A DNA stretch of 64,000 nt from Eubacteriales bacterium (lineage in GTDB: Bacteria > Bacillota > Clostridia > Lachnospirales > Lachnospiraceae). The translations under genes were made by a program, and so were the position numbers. Below, piece by piece: positions 27,610 through 36,593 of the stretch (the first letter of the stretch is position 1; every line of letters starts with the position of its first letter). The notes below the pieces were generated by a model that was not told the origin of the DNA, ran no database searches, and saw only the letters and a list, made by a program, of their open reading frames with translations. The stretch is taken from assembly GCA_030536575.1 (NCBI GenBank), contig JAUNPS010000014.1:1-64000 (forward strand), written 5' to 3'.

Positions 27610-30411
27610 ATGGAACGAAAGGGATGGGAGGAAATCCGCCGGGAGGCCAGGCCGAAGGTGCGCTATTGGGTGCCCGGGGCGGCTATGGACGAGGCGGATC
27701 TGAAGAAGGAGCTTCGGCTTTTGAAGGAGCGGGGGTTTGGCGGCGTGGAAGTGGTGGCGCTTCTTGGAACGCCGGAAGAAATCGTGAAAGGTGAGGATGG
27801 CTGGGGAACGCCAAACTGGGAAAGGATGGTGCAGGTCATTGCGGATACTACAGAGGAGCTGGGAATGACGTTCGATCTGGCCAATGGCCCGCTGTGGCCC
27901 ATTTCCATGCCGACGGTTTCCAGCGCGGACGACCCGGCGGCGGCCAGGGAACTGACCTGGGGAAGCCTTGTCCTTGCGGGAAACCATTATGAAGGCCCGC
28001 TGCCCGAAAGACAGAGAATCCATGCGGAAGGGACAGCGAAGTTGGTTCACGTGATGGCGTATCAGAAAAACAGCGAAGGAAAGCTTCTTGCGCATACGTA
28101 TCGGGATTTGTCAGGAGGGGTGGGAGAGCAGGGGCTGTGTGTGACGCTTCCGGAAGCGGAGGAGGGGAACCAATGGGTCTTGTTTGCATTTTATTGCCAG
28201 CCGACCGCCCAGAAAACAGGGGCGGGCAGCTTTTATGTGATCGACCATCTGAGCAAAGCGGGGGCCAAAGCCTGTGCGGCGTACTGGGAGCCAATTCTGG
28301 AAACCCATGCATACCCCTCGCTGGAATCCCTTTTCTGCGATTCTCTGGAATATGAGGCGTCCCTGGACTGGACGGAAGCGTTTCCCCAGGAATTTGAACG
28401 GCGGCGGGGCTATTCGATCCTTCCGTATCTGCCTTTTTTGGGAATGAAGGAGATTTATCCGTTCTGTGATGTGACCGGGTATGCGCTTTCGGATGCGGAA
28501 ATTTCCTGGATGGTAAATCAGGATTACTGCGAAGTCCTGACACAGTGCTATTGCGAAAATCATCTGGAAGTCCTGGAAAACATGGCGGAAAGATATGGAA
28601 AAAATGTCCGGTATCAGGTGGCCTATAATAAGGCTTTTGAGGTGGAACGGAGCGCGCTTTTTGTGGGAATTCCGGAAAATGAGGCCTTGGGGCGTCCAAG
28701 CATAGACGGCCAAAAGACGATGGCCGCCGCGGTGCATCTGGGAAGGAAAAAGCGCTATTCGTTTGAATGTGCGGCGGAGTTTGGAAATTGCTATGGCCAG
28801 GATTATGAGGACCTGTTCTGGTGGGTGAAACGAAGCCTGATGGCTGGGATGAACGCGCAGGTTCTGCACGGCGCTTCTTACTCCGGCGGTTATCATGGGA
28901 AATATTCCAGGGATGGTGGGATGGACGGTGTTTCCTGGCCGGGGTATGAAGCATTTTCAACATTGGTGTCGAACAATTGGAACCGGACGCTTTCTGTGCA
29001 GGATGCGAGAGGGTGTCTGGATGCGGTCGCACGGCTGAACGCCATTTTTCAGAAACAGGCGAAAGTGGACTGTGCGGTTTATCGGGCGAGCTATTTGAAT
29101 GATGGAGCCTGGAGCGAACAGGATCTTTATCCGGACGGCGGTGCGCTGAACCGCAGGGGGTATTCGTATGAATTTGTCTCGGAAGCCCTTTTGGAGCTGC
29201 CCCAGGCGGTGGTGGCGGACGGGATTTTGGACCCGGAGGGTGTGGGCTACCGATGCCTGCTGATTCCGGAGCAGGAGGCGATTTCTTCGGCGTTTCTTGT
29301 GCGGGCGCGGACGCTTGCAGATGCGGGGCTGATGCTTGTCTGGGCCGGGAAAAAGCCCAAAATGGCCCAGTATTATGCAGAATGGAACACGCAGGAGAAA
29401 CAAAATCGCTGGAAAGCGCTGCTTGAGGAGGCATGGGAAAGGGCTGCGCATGTGGAAAGGCTGGAAGAAATCCCGGATTTTCTGGAAAAACAGGGGATTT
29501 TTCCGCGGCTGGAACTGCGCGGAGAGATGGATCTGACGACGGCGGTGCGGACAGAGGAAGAAATGCAGCGTATTTTTTATGCGGTCTATGCCTATAATCA
29601 GGTGAAGTATTGTCCGGAATCGCCCAATCCGGAGGAGCTGGCGGTCAGTGCTGTTTTTCAGAAAGGAACCGTCAAAAGTACCTACGTCCGTCCGGGAGCC
29701 GGGAGCGCCAGGCGAGTCCGTGTCCGGCTGGAGGGAATCGGGCAGGTGTACCGCTGGAATTTCTGGGACGGTTCTGTTTCGCCGCTCCCATTCCGGGAAA
29801 AAGACGGAAGGATGGAAGGGGAACTGGTTCTGGAAGAGGACGATTTTGTTTTGCTGGCGCTGGAGCGAAAAGAGCCGCCAGCGCAGAAAATACAGGCGAA
29901 GAAGCGGACGGAAAGACAGATCCCAGTACGGTTTGAACGAGTGGTTTTGGAGGAGTTCCGAGCCGAGGGGAAAACGTTTTTGAAAAGTGGATTTTCGGGA
30001 GAGAAAAGGGCCTATGCGCTGACAGAACTTTGTCCATGGAAAGAACTGGATTCTTCGTTGGAACATTTTGTGGGGAGAGGAACTTATGAAGGGACGGTTT
30101 TCTGCGGGAAGATTCCGGAAGAGGGAAGGGCGGTGCTGACGCTTGGAAATGTCTGCGATACATTTCGGGTCTGGGTGAACGGGGCGGAGACGGCATTTCC
30201 CGATCAGGTGCGAAAGGAAGCGGATGTGACAGCCTGGCTGCGGGAAGGTGAAAATCAGATTCAGGTGCTCGTTACCTCGAACCTGTATAACCGGAGGCTT
30301 GCAGAGCCGCAGGATCTTGGGATTCCGCTGAAAATACCGTATAACCCGAAAAATTATGGGATTTGGGAAACCGAAGGAAAACCATGTGTACTAAAATGGA
30401 TAGAGGAGTAA
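27610..30411 (+). CDS. GH106-like glycoside hydrolase (putative alpha-L-rhamnosidase)
   Basis: 933 residues. The N-terminus (RREARPKVRYWVPGAAMDEADLKKE cut into the usual Pro-Trp strand and helix) and the WGTPNWERM / DLANGPLW segments resemble the barrel of GH106 rhamnosidases and their relatives. The C-terminal 140 residues are a beta-sandwich (TLGNVCDTFRVWVNG, GENQIQVLVTS) as in many exo-glycosidases. Catalytic residues cannot be fixed by eye and the specificity is inferred. ATG chosen because GAGGTG lies 6 nt before it; a GTG 9 nt upstream overlaps that site. No signal peptide. Confidence 0.65.
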   Translation: MERKGWEEIRREARPKVRYWVPGAAMDEADLKKELRLLKERGFGGVEVVALLGTPEEIVKGEDGWGTPNWERMVQVIADTTEELGMTFDLANGPLWPISMPTVSSADDPAAARELTWGSLVLAGNHYEGPLPERQRIHAEGTAKLVHVMAYQKNSEGKLLAHTYRDLSGGVGEQGLCVTLPEAEEGNQWVLFAFYCQPTAQKTGAGSFYVIDHLSKAGAKACAAYWEPILETHAYPSLESLFCDSLEYEASLDWTEAFPQEFERRRGYSILPYLPFLGMKEIYPFCDVTGYALSDAEISWMVNQDYCEVLTQCYCENHLEVLENMAERYGKNVRYQVAYNKAFEVERSALFVGIPENEALGRPSIDGQKTMAAAVHLGRKKRYSFECAAEFGNCYGQDYEDLFWWVKRSLMAGMNAQVLHGASYSGGYHGKYSRDGGMDGVSWPGYEAFSTLVSNNWNRTLSVQDARGCLDAVARLNAIFQKQAKVDCAVYRASYLNDGAWSEQDLYPDGGALNRRGYSYEFVSEALLELPQAVVADGILDPEGVGYRCLLIPEQEAISSAFLVRARTLADAGLMLVWAGKKPKMAQYYAEWNTQEKQNRWKALLEEAWERAAHVERLEEIPDFLEKQGIFPRLELRGEMDLTTAVRTEEEMQRIFYAVYAYNQVKYCPESPNPEELAVSAVFQKGTVKSTYVRPGAGSARRVRVRLEGIGQVYRWNFWDGSVSPLPFREKDGRMEGELVLEEDDFVLLALERKEPPAQKIQAKKRTERQIPVRFERVVLEEFRAEGKTFLKSGFSGEKRAYALTELCPWKELDSSLEHFVGRGTYEGTVFCGKIPEEGRAVLTLGNVCDTFRVWVNGAETAFPDQVRKEADVTAWLREGENQIQVLVTSNLYNRRLAEPQDLGIPLKIPYNPKNYGIWETEGKPCVLKWIEE

Positions 30412-30413
30412 AG

Positions 30414-31406
30414 ATGCAGATCGAACGATATGAAATTTGGAAGGAAAAGGAATATACGTTTCCGAATCGGACAGCATTTCAGCCGAATATTGCGGCCTAT
30501 CTTCATGAGGAAGCGCAGAATCGGCCGGCAATTCTCATTACGCCGGGCGGCGGATATTGCTGTGTGTCCTGTACGGAAGGGGAGATCGTGGCGAAGACAT
30601 TTTGGGAAAAGGGCTATCAGACGTTTGTGCTGACGTATACCACGGATCTTTTGATGGAACATCCGCTGGGGCTTCAGCCGCTGAAGGATCTGGCGCGGGC
30701 AATGGTGTTTCTGCGGAAGAATGCGGAGAAATTCCGGATTTTTCCGGACAGAATCGCGGTGTGCGGGTTTTCGGCGGGCGGCCATTTGAGCGGGTCCCTT
30801 GCGGTTCACTACGGAAGGGAGGAGCTGCGGGAAAAAGGCGTTTATGAGGGGATTTCCGTCAGGCCGGATGCGGCGATTCTCTGTTATCCGGTGATTACCG
30901 CCGGGGTTTTCGCGCATCGGGATTCTTTTACGGCGCTGCTTGGAGCGGATGCGGACGAGGAAGCATTGCAGGGAATGTCTCTGGAAAAATGGGTGACGAA
31001 AGAGACGCCGCCTTTGTTTTTATGGCACTGTGAGACGGATGAGGCGGTTCCGGTGGAAAACAGTCTGCTGATGGAGCGGGCCTGCCGGGAAGCGGGGGTG
31101 CCGGTGGAGATGCACCTTTTTGGAAGCGGAAAGCATGGCATGTCGGTGGCGACAGAGGAGTGGTCCAGCGGGGCTTATACGGGGCTTTACACAATGCAGC
31201 AGTTTTTTGATACATTGCAGGATTTGGCGGATCGGGGCGAGCCGCTTCCGGCGCCGTTTGATACGATTCCCATGCCGGAAGGAATGGGAGTGAAAGAATT
31301 TTATTTAAAGGCTGTGGAGGAGTTTCGAAGAGACGACCGGCCGGATGAAGCGGTGGCAATGTGGCCGGGGCTGGCGGATTTGTGGCTGAGGAGGCTTTGG
31401 GCGTAG
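30414..31406 (+). CDS. Alpha/beta hydrolase, acetylesterase-like (copy 1)
   Basis: 330 residues with the oxyanion loop ITPGGGYCCVS near residue 42 and the nucleophile elbow CGFSAGGH. The late acid is in HCETDEAVPVENS and the His in GSGKHGMSV. It belongs to the BD-FAE/AxeA-like group of carbohydrate acetylesterases. It shares whole segments with the esterase at the end of module B, including VITAGxxAHRDSFTALLG and a WPxLADxW C-terminus. GAGGAG precedes the ATG. It is the last gene of the importer locus, and a terminator overlaps its stop. Confidence 0.87.
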   Translation: MQIERYEIWKEKEYTFPNRTAFQPNIAAYLHEEAQNRPAILITPGGGYCCVSCTEGEIVAKTFWEKGYQTFVLTYTTDLLMEHPLGLQPLKDLARAMVFLRKNAEKFRIFPDRIAVCGFSAGGHLSGSLAVHYGREELREKGVYEGISVRPDAAILCYPVITAGVFAHRDSFTALLGADADEEALQGMSLEKWVTKETPPLFLWHCETDEAVPVENSLLMERACREAGVPVEMHLFGSGKHGMSVATEEWSSGAYTGLYTMQQFFDTLQDLADRGEPLPAPFDTIPMPEGMGVKEFYLKAVEEFRRDDRPDEAVAMWPGLADLWLRRLWA

Positions 31407-31430
31407 CGCGTGCCACGCCCAGCCTTTTAT
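31392..31430 (+). terminator. Intrinsic terminator overlapping the esterase stop
   Basis: GGGCGT (31399-31404) pairs with ACGCCC (31415-31420), extended by GGCT/AGCC outside a 2-nt bulge, and is followed by TTTTAT. It closes the importer locus and separates it from the convergent HIT gene. Confidence 0.7.
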
Positions 31431-31846
31431 AAGCAGGCCTTGATCTTTTCGATCATTTCCGCATATTCGGCTTCGGTCAGATAAGTCTTATCCGGGTTCA
31501 TCTGGAAGACGCCGCCCCATTCGTCCTGGTCTTTGTACTTCGGAACCAGGTGCATATGCAGGTGGCAGCCGGTGTCGCCGTAAGCGCCGTAGTTCAGCTT
31601 GTCCGGGTGGAAAGCCGCGTGGATGGCTTTCGCCGCTTTCGTCACGTCTGCGAAGAAACGGTTCCGTTCCTCCTCGGAAATATTGACGATTTCGCTTACG
31701 TGGTCTTTGTATGCCACAATGCAGCGGCCGGGTTTACTCTGTTCTTTGAATAAGATGAGCTGGCTCACGTCCAGATCGCAGATTTTGATGCCGAATTTGG
31801 CTAAGGGCTCCCCGCCGACGCAGTAGCCGCAGTTTGGATCTTTCAT
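31427..31846 (-). CDS. HIT family hydrolase
   Basis: 139-residue histidine-triad protein. The catalytic triad is HLHMHLVPK near residue 96. An N-terminal CGYC pair is consistent with a structural metal site. Members hydrolyse nucleoside phosphoramidates or dinucleoside polyphosphates. AAGGAG precedes the start and a near-consensus promoter lies upstream, so it is transcribed alone. Confidence 0.9.
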   Translation of the reverse strand: MKDPNCGYCVGGEPLAKFGIKICDLDVSQLILFKEQSKPGRCIVAYKDHVSEIVNISEEERNRFFADVTKAAKAIHAAFHPDKLNYGAYGDTGCHLHMHLVPKYKDQDEWGGVFQMNPDKTYLTEAEYAEMIEKIKACL

Positions 31847-31883
31847 GGTGTTCTCCTTCTTTCGTTCCAGTTTTGATACTGTT

Positions 31884-31912
31884 ATTATAAAAGGAAAATG
31901 CTGAAATGTAAA
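31884..31912 (-). promoter_or_regulatory. Promoter of the HIT gene
   Basis: Reading the minus strand, TTTACA and TATAAT are 17 nt apart, about 40 nt before the start codon. Confidence 0.8.
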
Positions 31913-31923
31913 GAGAAGGACGC

Positions 31924-32343
31924 TTATTCTACGTTTTCTCTTAAATATTCCTCTGCCAATGCTAAAAGTTGCTGTGCGGTATGTATCTGCTGTTTAGTCA
32001 CTTCTTTCGATGCAATATAGAACGTGTCATAGTCACTGGCGTGACGGATTTCTTCTGCCCTTACAATTTTTCTGCCAAGTTCTCTTGGGAAAATTTCTTG
32101 ATGGATATAGTTTTTGTTAAAATAACTAAGCGTATCTTTATGGCGTTTGAACGCTACGCCTTCTTTCGCAAGCACCGCACAGATCGTATGGAAAATGCTG
32201 TAATAAGCCCGATTATTTGCGGCTCTGTACTGTCCGGCCTCAAAAGTCAGAATTGCCGTTTCCAAATCTTCTCTCGCTACCCGCAGACGGTGCCGGGCAA
32301 CATCCATCTGCGTACCGATATCCAAAGGATTAGGCTGCTTCAT
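31924..32343 (-). CDS. hepT: HEPN-domain toxin, HepT-like
   Basis: 139-residue all-alpha HEPN protein. The RNase-type motif is R45-X6-H52 in NNRAYYSIFH, with tyrosines 47-48 between them. HEPN RNases of this kind act as toxins held in check by a partner nucleotidyltransferase, which AMPylates the toxin in the best-studied Shewanella pair. It overlaps the nucleotidyltransferase gene by 14 nt in the order antitoxin then toxin. Codons are A/T-rich compared with the flanking genes. Confidence 0.85.
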   Translation of the reverse strand: MKQPNPLDIGTQMDVARHRLRVAREDLETAILTFEAGQYRAANNRAYYSIFHTICAVLAKEGVAFKRHKDTLSYFNKNYIHQEIFPRELGRKIVRAEEIRHASDYDTFYIASKEVTKQQIHTAQQLLALAEEYLRENVE

Positions 32344-32671
32344 ACAACATCACTCCTTCCCTCTGCACATTTTTATAGAATGGATACGCAGAAACCCAAT
32401 GCTGAAAATGATCTATATTTTTCACCACTGGCATCATCCAGATATTATGTTCTACATTATAGCCAAACCCCAGTTCCGACAGGGCATCCGAATAGCGTTC
32501 CAATGCCTCATCGGTCAAATCCACCAATATCATAAGATCGACATCGGAGTTTTCCGTATAATCCCCTCTCGCGTAAGAGCCGTAAAGAATCACACTCTTT
32601 AAATGGGAACCATATAGTTTCTTTAGCTCCGCCAAATACTGGTTCAGCAACGATTGAACGGTTTGCGGCAT
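32330..32671 (-). CDS. mntA: Minimal nucleotidyltransferase antitoxin, MntA-like
   Basis: 113-residue minimal nucleotidyltransferase of the DNA polymerase beta fold. The motif is G31-S32-YARGDYTENS-D43-V-D45, that is GSX10DXD. Start chosen at the ATG with a perfect GGAGGGA 6-8 nt upstream; longer in-frame starts have no ribosome site and overlap the promoter. With the HEPN gene it forms a type VII-like toxin-antitoxin pair. Confidence 0.87.
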   Translation of the reverse strand: MPQTVQSLLNQYLAELKKLYGSHLKSVILYGSYARGDYTENSDVDLMILVDLTDEALERYSDALSELGFGYNVEHNIWMMPVVKNIDHFQHWVSAYPFYKNVQREGVMLYEAA

Positions 32672-32710
32672 AATTCTCCCTCCTATCCTGCAGCTCTTAT
32701 TCTTATTTTT

Positions 32711-32739
32711 AGTATATAATTTTTTTGCCCATTTATCAA
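32711..32739 (-). promoter_or_regulatory. Promoter of the mntA-hepT pair
   Basis: On the minus strand TTGATA and TATACT are exactly 17 nt apart, about 40 nt upstream of the mntA start. Confidence 0.8.
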
Positions 32740-32760
32740 TCAGATTTTCAACTGCGTCTA

Positions 32761-32789
32761 TTGCGAAGAAATCCCTAGCGTGGTAAATT
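32761..32789 (+). promoter_or_regulatory. Probable promoter of the MATE gene
   Basis: TTGCGA and TAAATT are 17 nt apart, with the start codon 27 nt further on behind GGGAGGAGG. It is divergent from the mntA-hepT promoter. Confidence 0.55.
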
Positions 32790-32816
32790 AAGACTGGGAG
32801 GAGGAAACCGTTCAAC

Positions 32817-34175
32817 ATGAAGAAAATGACAGAAGGCAATATTATCAAACACCTGATTTCCTATGCGCTTCCGCTGATTTTCGGAAACATTTTCCAGCTT
32901 ACCTACAATGCAGTGGATTCGATCGTAATCGGGAAATTCGCGGGGGAGGACGCGGTAGCGGCAGTCGCCGCATCGAATCCGGTCATGACTATTATCATCC
33001 TGGGAGTGTCCGGCATGTGCATCGGCGCCTCCGTGCTGATGAGCGAATTTTACGGTTCAGGCGATACGGAAAACCTGAAAAAAGAGGTGGCGACCACGCT
33101 CATTGCCGGGATTGTGTTTTCCCTGGCGGTGTTCGGAATCGGCATGCCGCTGGCAAAGCCGATTTTAGGCTGGATGAATGTCCCAGAGGATATTCTTGGC
33201 ATGGCCACGGTGTATCTGCGCATTATTTTTGTAGGATTTTTATTTACCTTTCTTTATAACGCCATGTCGTCGGCGCTGCGAAGCACCGGAGATTCGAAGA
33301 CCCCGGTTAAATTTTTGATCCTGTCCTCGATCCTAAATGCCGGATTAGACGTGCTGTTTATCTGCGGCGGAAAAATGGGCGTTGTGGGCGCGGGGCTGGC
33401 GACGGTGATTGCGGAAGGATTTTCGGCAATTCTTTGCTTCGTGTATGTATACCGGCATATCCCGCTTTTGCAGATCAAGCGGTCGGAATTTCGGGTTGAT
33501 CCGGAACTTTTGAAAAAAACGCTCAGGCACGGTTCCGTGACGGCCCTGCAGCAGTCTTGTCAGCCGATCGGGAAAGTGCTGATCCAAAGCTGCATGAACG
33601 CCCAGGGAATCAGCGTGATCGCAGCCTTTAATGCCGTCAATCGGATCGACGATTTCGCCTGCATTCCGGAGCAGAGCATTTCCCACGGCATGATGACCTG
33701 CGTCGCCCAGAACCGGGGCGCGGGAAAACAGTCCCGAATCAAGGAAACGCTGCGGAAAGGCCTGATGCTGGAAGTGCTTTACTGGGCGTGTATCTGCGCG
33801 GCGACGCTTCTTTTGAAGACGCCTGTGATGAAGTTGTTTGCGCCCGAAGAAAGTGTGGAAATGATCCAGGCCGGGGTGGACTACCTGACGCTGATGGCAT
33901 TTTTCTATATCCTTCCGGGGCTGACGAACGGGATGCAGGGATATTTTCGGGGAATGGGGAAGATGAAGGTGACGCTGGCGGCGACGATTATTCAGGTTTC
34001 CCTGCGGGTGGTTTTTGTATACATTTTGGTGCCGCGGATTGGGATGACGGGGGCGGCTTACGCGTGCATGATCGGGTGGACGCTGATGCTGCTGTATGAG
34101 ATCCCGTATTATTTTTACTGTGAAAAGCGAGAAAAACGAAAAGGAGCGGAGCATGAATTTTCCATACAGAAGTGA
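32817..34175 (+). CDS. MATE family efflux transporter
   Basis: 452-residue cation-coupled multidrug/organic cation exporter with about 12 membrane helices in two homologous halves. The start (MKKMTEGNIIKHLISYALPLIFGNIFQLTYNAVDS, split here only for reading) is typical of the DinF/NorM-related MATE subgroup common in Clostridia, and ALRSTGDSKTP is its conserved loop. GGGAGGAGG precedes the ATG. The 3' end overlaps the DUF4365 gene by 23 nt. Substrate unknown. Confidence 0.92.
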   Translation: MKKMTEGNIIKHLISYALPLIFGNIFQLTYNAVDSIVIGKFAGEDAVAAVAASNPVMTIIILGVSGMCIGASVLMSEFYGSGDTENLKKEVATTLIAGIVFSLAVFGIGMPLAKPILGWMNVPEDILGMATVYLRIIFVGFLFTFLYNAMSSALRSTGDSKTPVKFLILSSILNAGLDVLFICGGKMGVVGAGLATVIAEGFSAILCFVYVYRHIPLLQIKRSEFRVDPELLKKTLRHGSVTALQQSCQPIGKVLIQSCMNAQGISVIAAFNAVNRIDDFACIPEQSISHGMMTCVAQNRGAGKQSRIKETLRKGLMLEVLYWACICAATLLLKTPVMKLFAPEESVEMIQAGVDYLTLMAFFYILPGLTNGMQGYFRGMGKMKVTLAATIIQVSLRVVFVYILVPRIGMTGAAYACMIGWTLMLLYEIPYYFYCEKREKRKGAEHEFSIQK

Positions 34176-35148
34176 AAGCCAGCAAAAAGGAGCGAAAGGG
34201 GAAGACTATTTTCAGTTTTTCGTGAGCAGTCAATTGGGCTGTGTCTACCACCGCGTCCATCAGGAACAAGATTTTGGGGTAGACGGCTATCTGGAGCTTG
34301 TGGAAAACGGGCGTGTGACCGGGAAGCTGGTGGGGATTCAGATCAAATGTGGAGATTCCTACTTTGAAAAACAAACCAGCGGCGGCTATCGCTACGTCGG
34401 AGAACAACGGCACTTGAACTATTATCTGAACCATTCGCTCCCGATTTTTCTGGTTATTCTGGATACGGCCCTGGAGCGGGGAAATTGGGCGCTGTTTGAG
34501 GTCGGGAAGACGTCGCCGCTGCCGAATCAGAAGTGGTGGATTGAAATCCCGGCGTGGCAGGAGCTGCGGACGAATTTCCGGGAGGCGGTTTTTCGAAGTG
34601 CGGCGTCAGTGGTGGATTATGCGGAGCGGATCGGCCAGAGCTGGTGTACGGATGAAATGTTAGACGCATATGGCCTCCGGTTCATCGGCATATCGAAAAG
34701 AGAAGTGGAGGATCTGGAGTTCGACAATATTCTGACCATTATGGAACGCCTGTCCAAAAATCAGGAGACTTTGCGCAAAGCCCATTCCACACTGGATATT
34801 TTCTTTCCGGAATATGATCGCGATCCAAGGATGTTGGCCCGGATTCCGGAGGTGGGGCAGTGGCTGCGGCGGTCTGTGGAAATCCGGATTCCGTGGTTCT
34901 ATTTTTGGAGTACGCAGCCGAAGAGCGCCGGGCTTTCGCTGCTTTTGCAGGCATGCTGTACCTACGAGATCGTACATACCGGGCAGCAGGAGATTGTAGC
35001 GAAATATGAAAACCGGGAGCTGGAGCAGTTTTTTGCAATCAATTTTCAGAACTTGAACGCTTTCATGGAACGGTATCATCTGGAAGAAACGCTGAATGAG
35101 CAGATTTCGGAAAAGATTATGGAAGCTTACCGGAGAATGTTAAGATAG
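34153..35148 (+). CDS. DUF4365-domain protein, putative PD-(D/E)XK nuclease
   Basis: 331 residues. The N-terminal 150 match DUF4365: E17 in KGAKGEDYF, D44 in DFGVDGYLEL and Q63-I-K65 in VGIQIKCGDSY. These fit the E...D...QXK core of restriction-endonuclease-like folds. The C-terminal half is helical with no family I recognise. GGAG precedes the ATG, which lies inside the MATE coding end, so the two are translationally linked. DUF4365 proteins occur in defence and mobile contexts; activity here is inferred. Confidence 0.7.
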   Translation: MNFPYRSESQQKGAKGEDYFQFFVSSQLGCVYHRVHQEQDFGVDGYLELVENGRVTGKLVGIQIKCGDSYFEKQTSGGYRYVGEQRHLNYYLNHSLPIFLVILDTALERGNWALFEVGKTSPLPNQKWWIEIPAWQELRTNFREAVFRSAASVVDYAERIGQSWCTDEMLDAYGLRFIGISKREVEDLEFDNILTIMERLSKNQETLRKAHSTLDIFFPEYDRDPRMLARIPEVGQWLRRSVEIRIPWFYFWSTQPKSAGLSLLLQACCTYEIVHTGQQEIVAKYENRELEQFFAINFQNLNAFMERYHLEETLNEQISEKIMEAYRRMLR

Positions 35149-35218
35149 AAAACGGTCTTTGGTATTTGGCAGGACTTTAGTCAGACAGAAGGGGAATGAA
35201 AAAGCCTATGCTTTCGTG

Positions 35219-35224
35219 TATAAT
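35219..35224 (+). promoter_or_regulatory. -10 element upstream of the nucleoside hydrolase
   Basis: A perfect TATAAT stands about 95 nt before the nucleoside hydrolase start. No good -35 lies 16-18 nt upstream, so an activator or a different start signal may be needed. Confidence 0.4.
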
Positions 35225-35263
35225 TGAGAAAGATAGAGGAATCAAAGTTCAAGGAGGTTTTGC

Positions 35264-35299
35264 ATGGGAATTTGCATGACTCTCTTGCAGCAGGAATAA
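35264..35299 (+). CDS. Possible 11-residue leader peptide
   Basis: ATG and 10 further codons (MGICMTLLQQE) follow a perfect AAGGAGG at normal spacing. The frame lies between the TATAAT and the nucleoside hydrolase, whose own AGGAGG begins about 5 nt past this stop. It could be a leader peptide or the remaining start of a deleted gene. Nothing in the peptide suggests attenuation by a particular amino acid. Confidence 0.3.
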   Translation: MGICMTLLQQE

Positions 35300-35317
35300 A
35301 ATAGGAGGATTTCATCA

Positions 35318-36220
35318 ATGGAGAAAATTTTGCTTGATACCGATATTGGCGGAGACATTGACGATGCGATTTGTCTTGCGTACTTATTAAAAGAGCCACA
35401 GTGTGAACTGCTCGGTATTACAACCGTATGCGGCGAATCAGAAAAAAGAGCAGCCGTGGCAGATGCAATATGTAAAGCGGCGGGAAAAGATATTCCAATC
35501 GTAGCGGGCTTAGATACAACATTGCAGCCTGTTCCCGTATATCCTACTCCCGAAGGCGCGAATGCGTTAGAGCATTGGGCGCATAATCATTTTGAGAAGG
35601 CAGACGCCCCTGCGTTTATGTACCAAAAAATAAAGGAAAATCCGCATGAAGTCATACTCATCGGAATTGGCAATATGACAAATATTGCTACCATGTTTCA
35701 GAAGTATCCCAACGCCGCAGCTTTATTAAAAGGACTTTATGTGATGAACGGCTATTTTGGGGCGGAAAGGTTACCGGAGCCGTGGTATAACTGGAATTCA
35801 TGGGCTGACCCGTTGGCTTCCAAAATTGTGTTTGCAACAAATGTTTCCGTCCACCGGGCAATTCCACTGGAAGTTACGGAGCTGCTTACAATCAAAGCCC
35901 AAGAAGCAAGAACACTTTTAAAGGCGACTAGTAATTTGATGAACGCCGTATTTGATTTTGGAAACGCATGGTTAGAAAGCTCTAAAAAGCTAACCTTACA
36001 CGACCCTTTGGCTGCTGTTTCTATTTTCTATCCAGATGTATGTCGTTTCCAGAGAGGGAATGTCTGTGTTGAAACGAACGAGGAAAATGATATGGGTGCA
36101 ACAAAATTTTCAGCAGATTTGAATGGGAATGTGGAAGTTGCTGTTTCGGTGGAATGTGAGCAATTCTATCACATTTTATCTGGTACTCTAAACGATGATA
36201 AGACAAAAAACAGAGAGTGA
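35318..36220 (+). CDS. Nucleoside hydrolase (IunH/RihA-like)
   Basis: 300 residues. The calcium-binding aspartate cluster is D7-T-D9-IGG-D13-I-D15-D16, the variant DTDXGGDXDD form. It cleaves the N-glycosidic bond of nucleosides or related N-ribosides for salvage. ILIGIGNMTNIATM and the later WNSWADPLASKIVF segment are family features. AGGAGG precedes the ATG. Codons are A/T-rich. No pathway partner is adjacent, so the substrate is open. Confidence 0.88.
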   Translation: MEKILLDTDIGGDIDDAICLAYLLKEPQCELLGITTVCGESEKRAAVADAICKAAGKDIPIVAGLDTTLQPVPVYPTPEGANALEHWAHNHFEKADAPAFMYQKIKENPHEVILIGIGNMTNIATMFQKYPNAAALLKGLYVMNGYFGAERLPEPWYNWNSWADPLASKIVFATNVSVHRAIPLEVTELLTIKAQEARTLLKATSNLMNAVFDFGNAWLESSKKLTLHDPLAAVSIFYPDVCRFQRGNVCVETNEENDMGATKFSADLNGNVEVAVSVECEQFYHILSGTLNDDKTKNRE

Positions 36221-36583
36221 TCGTCGCAAAATCACTCTTGTTGTCCTTATCCCTATCATTTTGCTGCTGCTTCTGTCCCTGCATTTTAAAATCTGGAGCG
36301 GAAATTATAGGGAAGGCGATCTGGAAAGTGTTGTCGTGCGGCAGATGGAGGCATTAAAAAAAGGCGACACAGGAGAGAGCGAAAAAGCGATAGAGGAATC
36401 AGTATATTTACTTGAGTGCATGTATCTGACTGGAACAGGGATTCGTGTCTGTTTACAGTATGTTTGCTGGCTATTTGCCTGTTTCGTATATTGTGCAGTC
36501 CGACCAAGCATTACCTTGTGCAGTTTATCAGTGAGGATGAACGATTAAAATTCTCCGGCAGTGGAAGAAAGAATTATGCTTAG
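36195..36583 (+). pseudogene. Degraded gene remnants before the ABC exporter
   Basis: A start overlapping the nucleoside hydrolase end opens a frame with a signal-anchor helix (LVVLIPIILLLLLSL) that continues plausibly for about 65 residues and then becomes Cys-rich and unconvincing. A second frame ends with YLVQFISEDERLKFSGSGRKNYA, split here, and its stop lies inside the AGGAGG of the ATPase gene, as expected for the true end of an upstream operon gene. Two protein-like pieces in different frames suggest a frameshifted or deleted membrane protein. I cannot name the family. Confidence 0.35.
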
Positions 36584-36593
36584 GAGGATTTTT

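Noticed and set aside
27848..29434. A 528-codon open frame on the minus strand
   Set aside because: It is fully antisense to the GH106-like gene, has a Pro/Ser/Arg-rich composition with no domain, and has no ribosome site; it is a by-product of codon bias.
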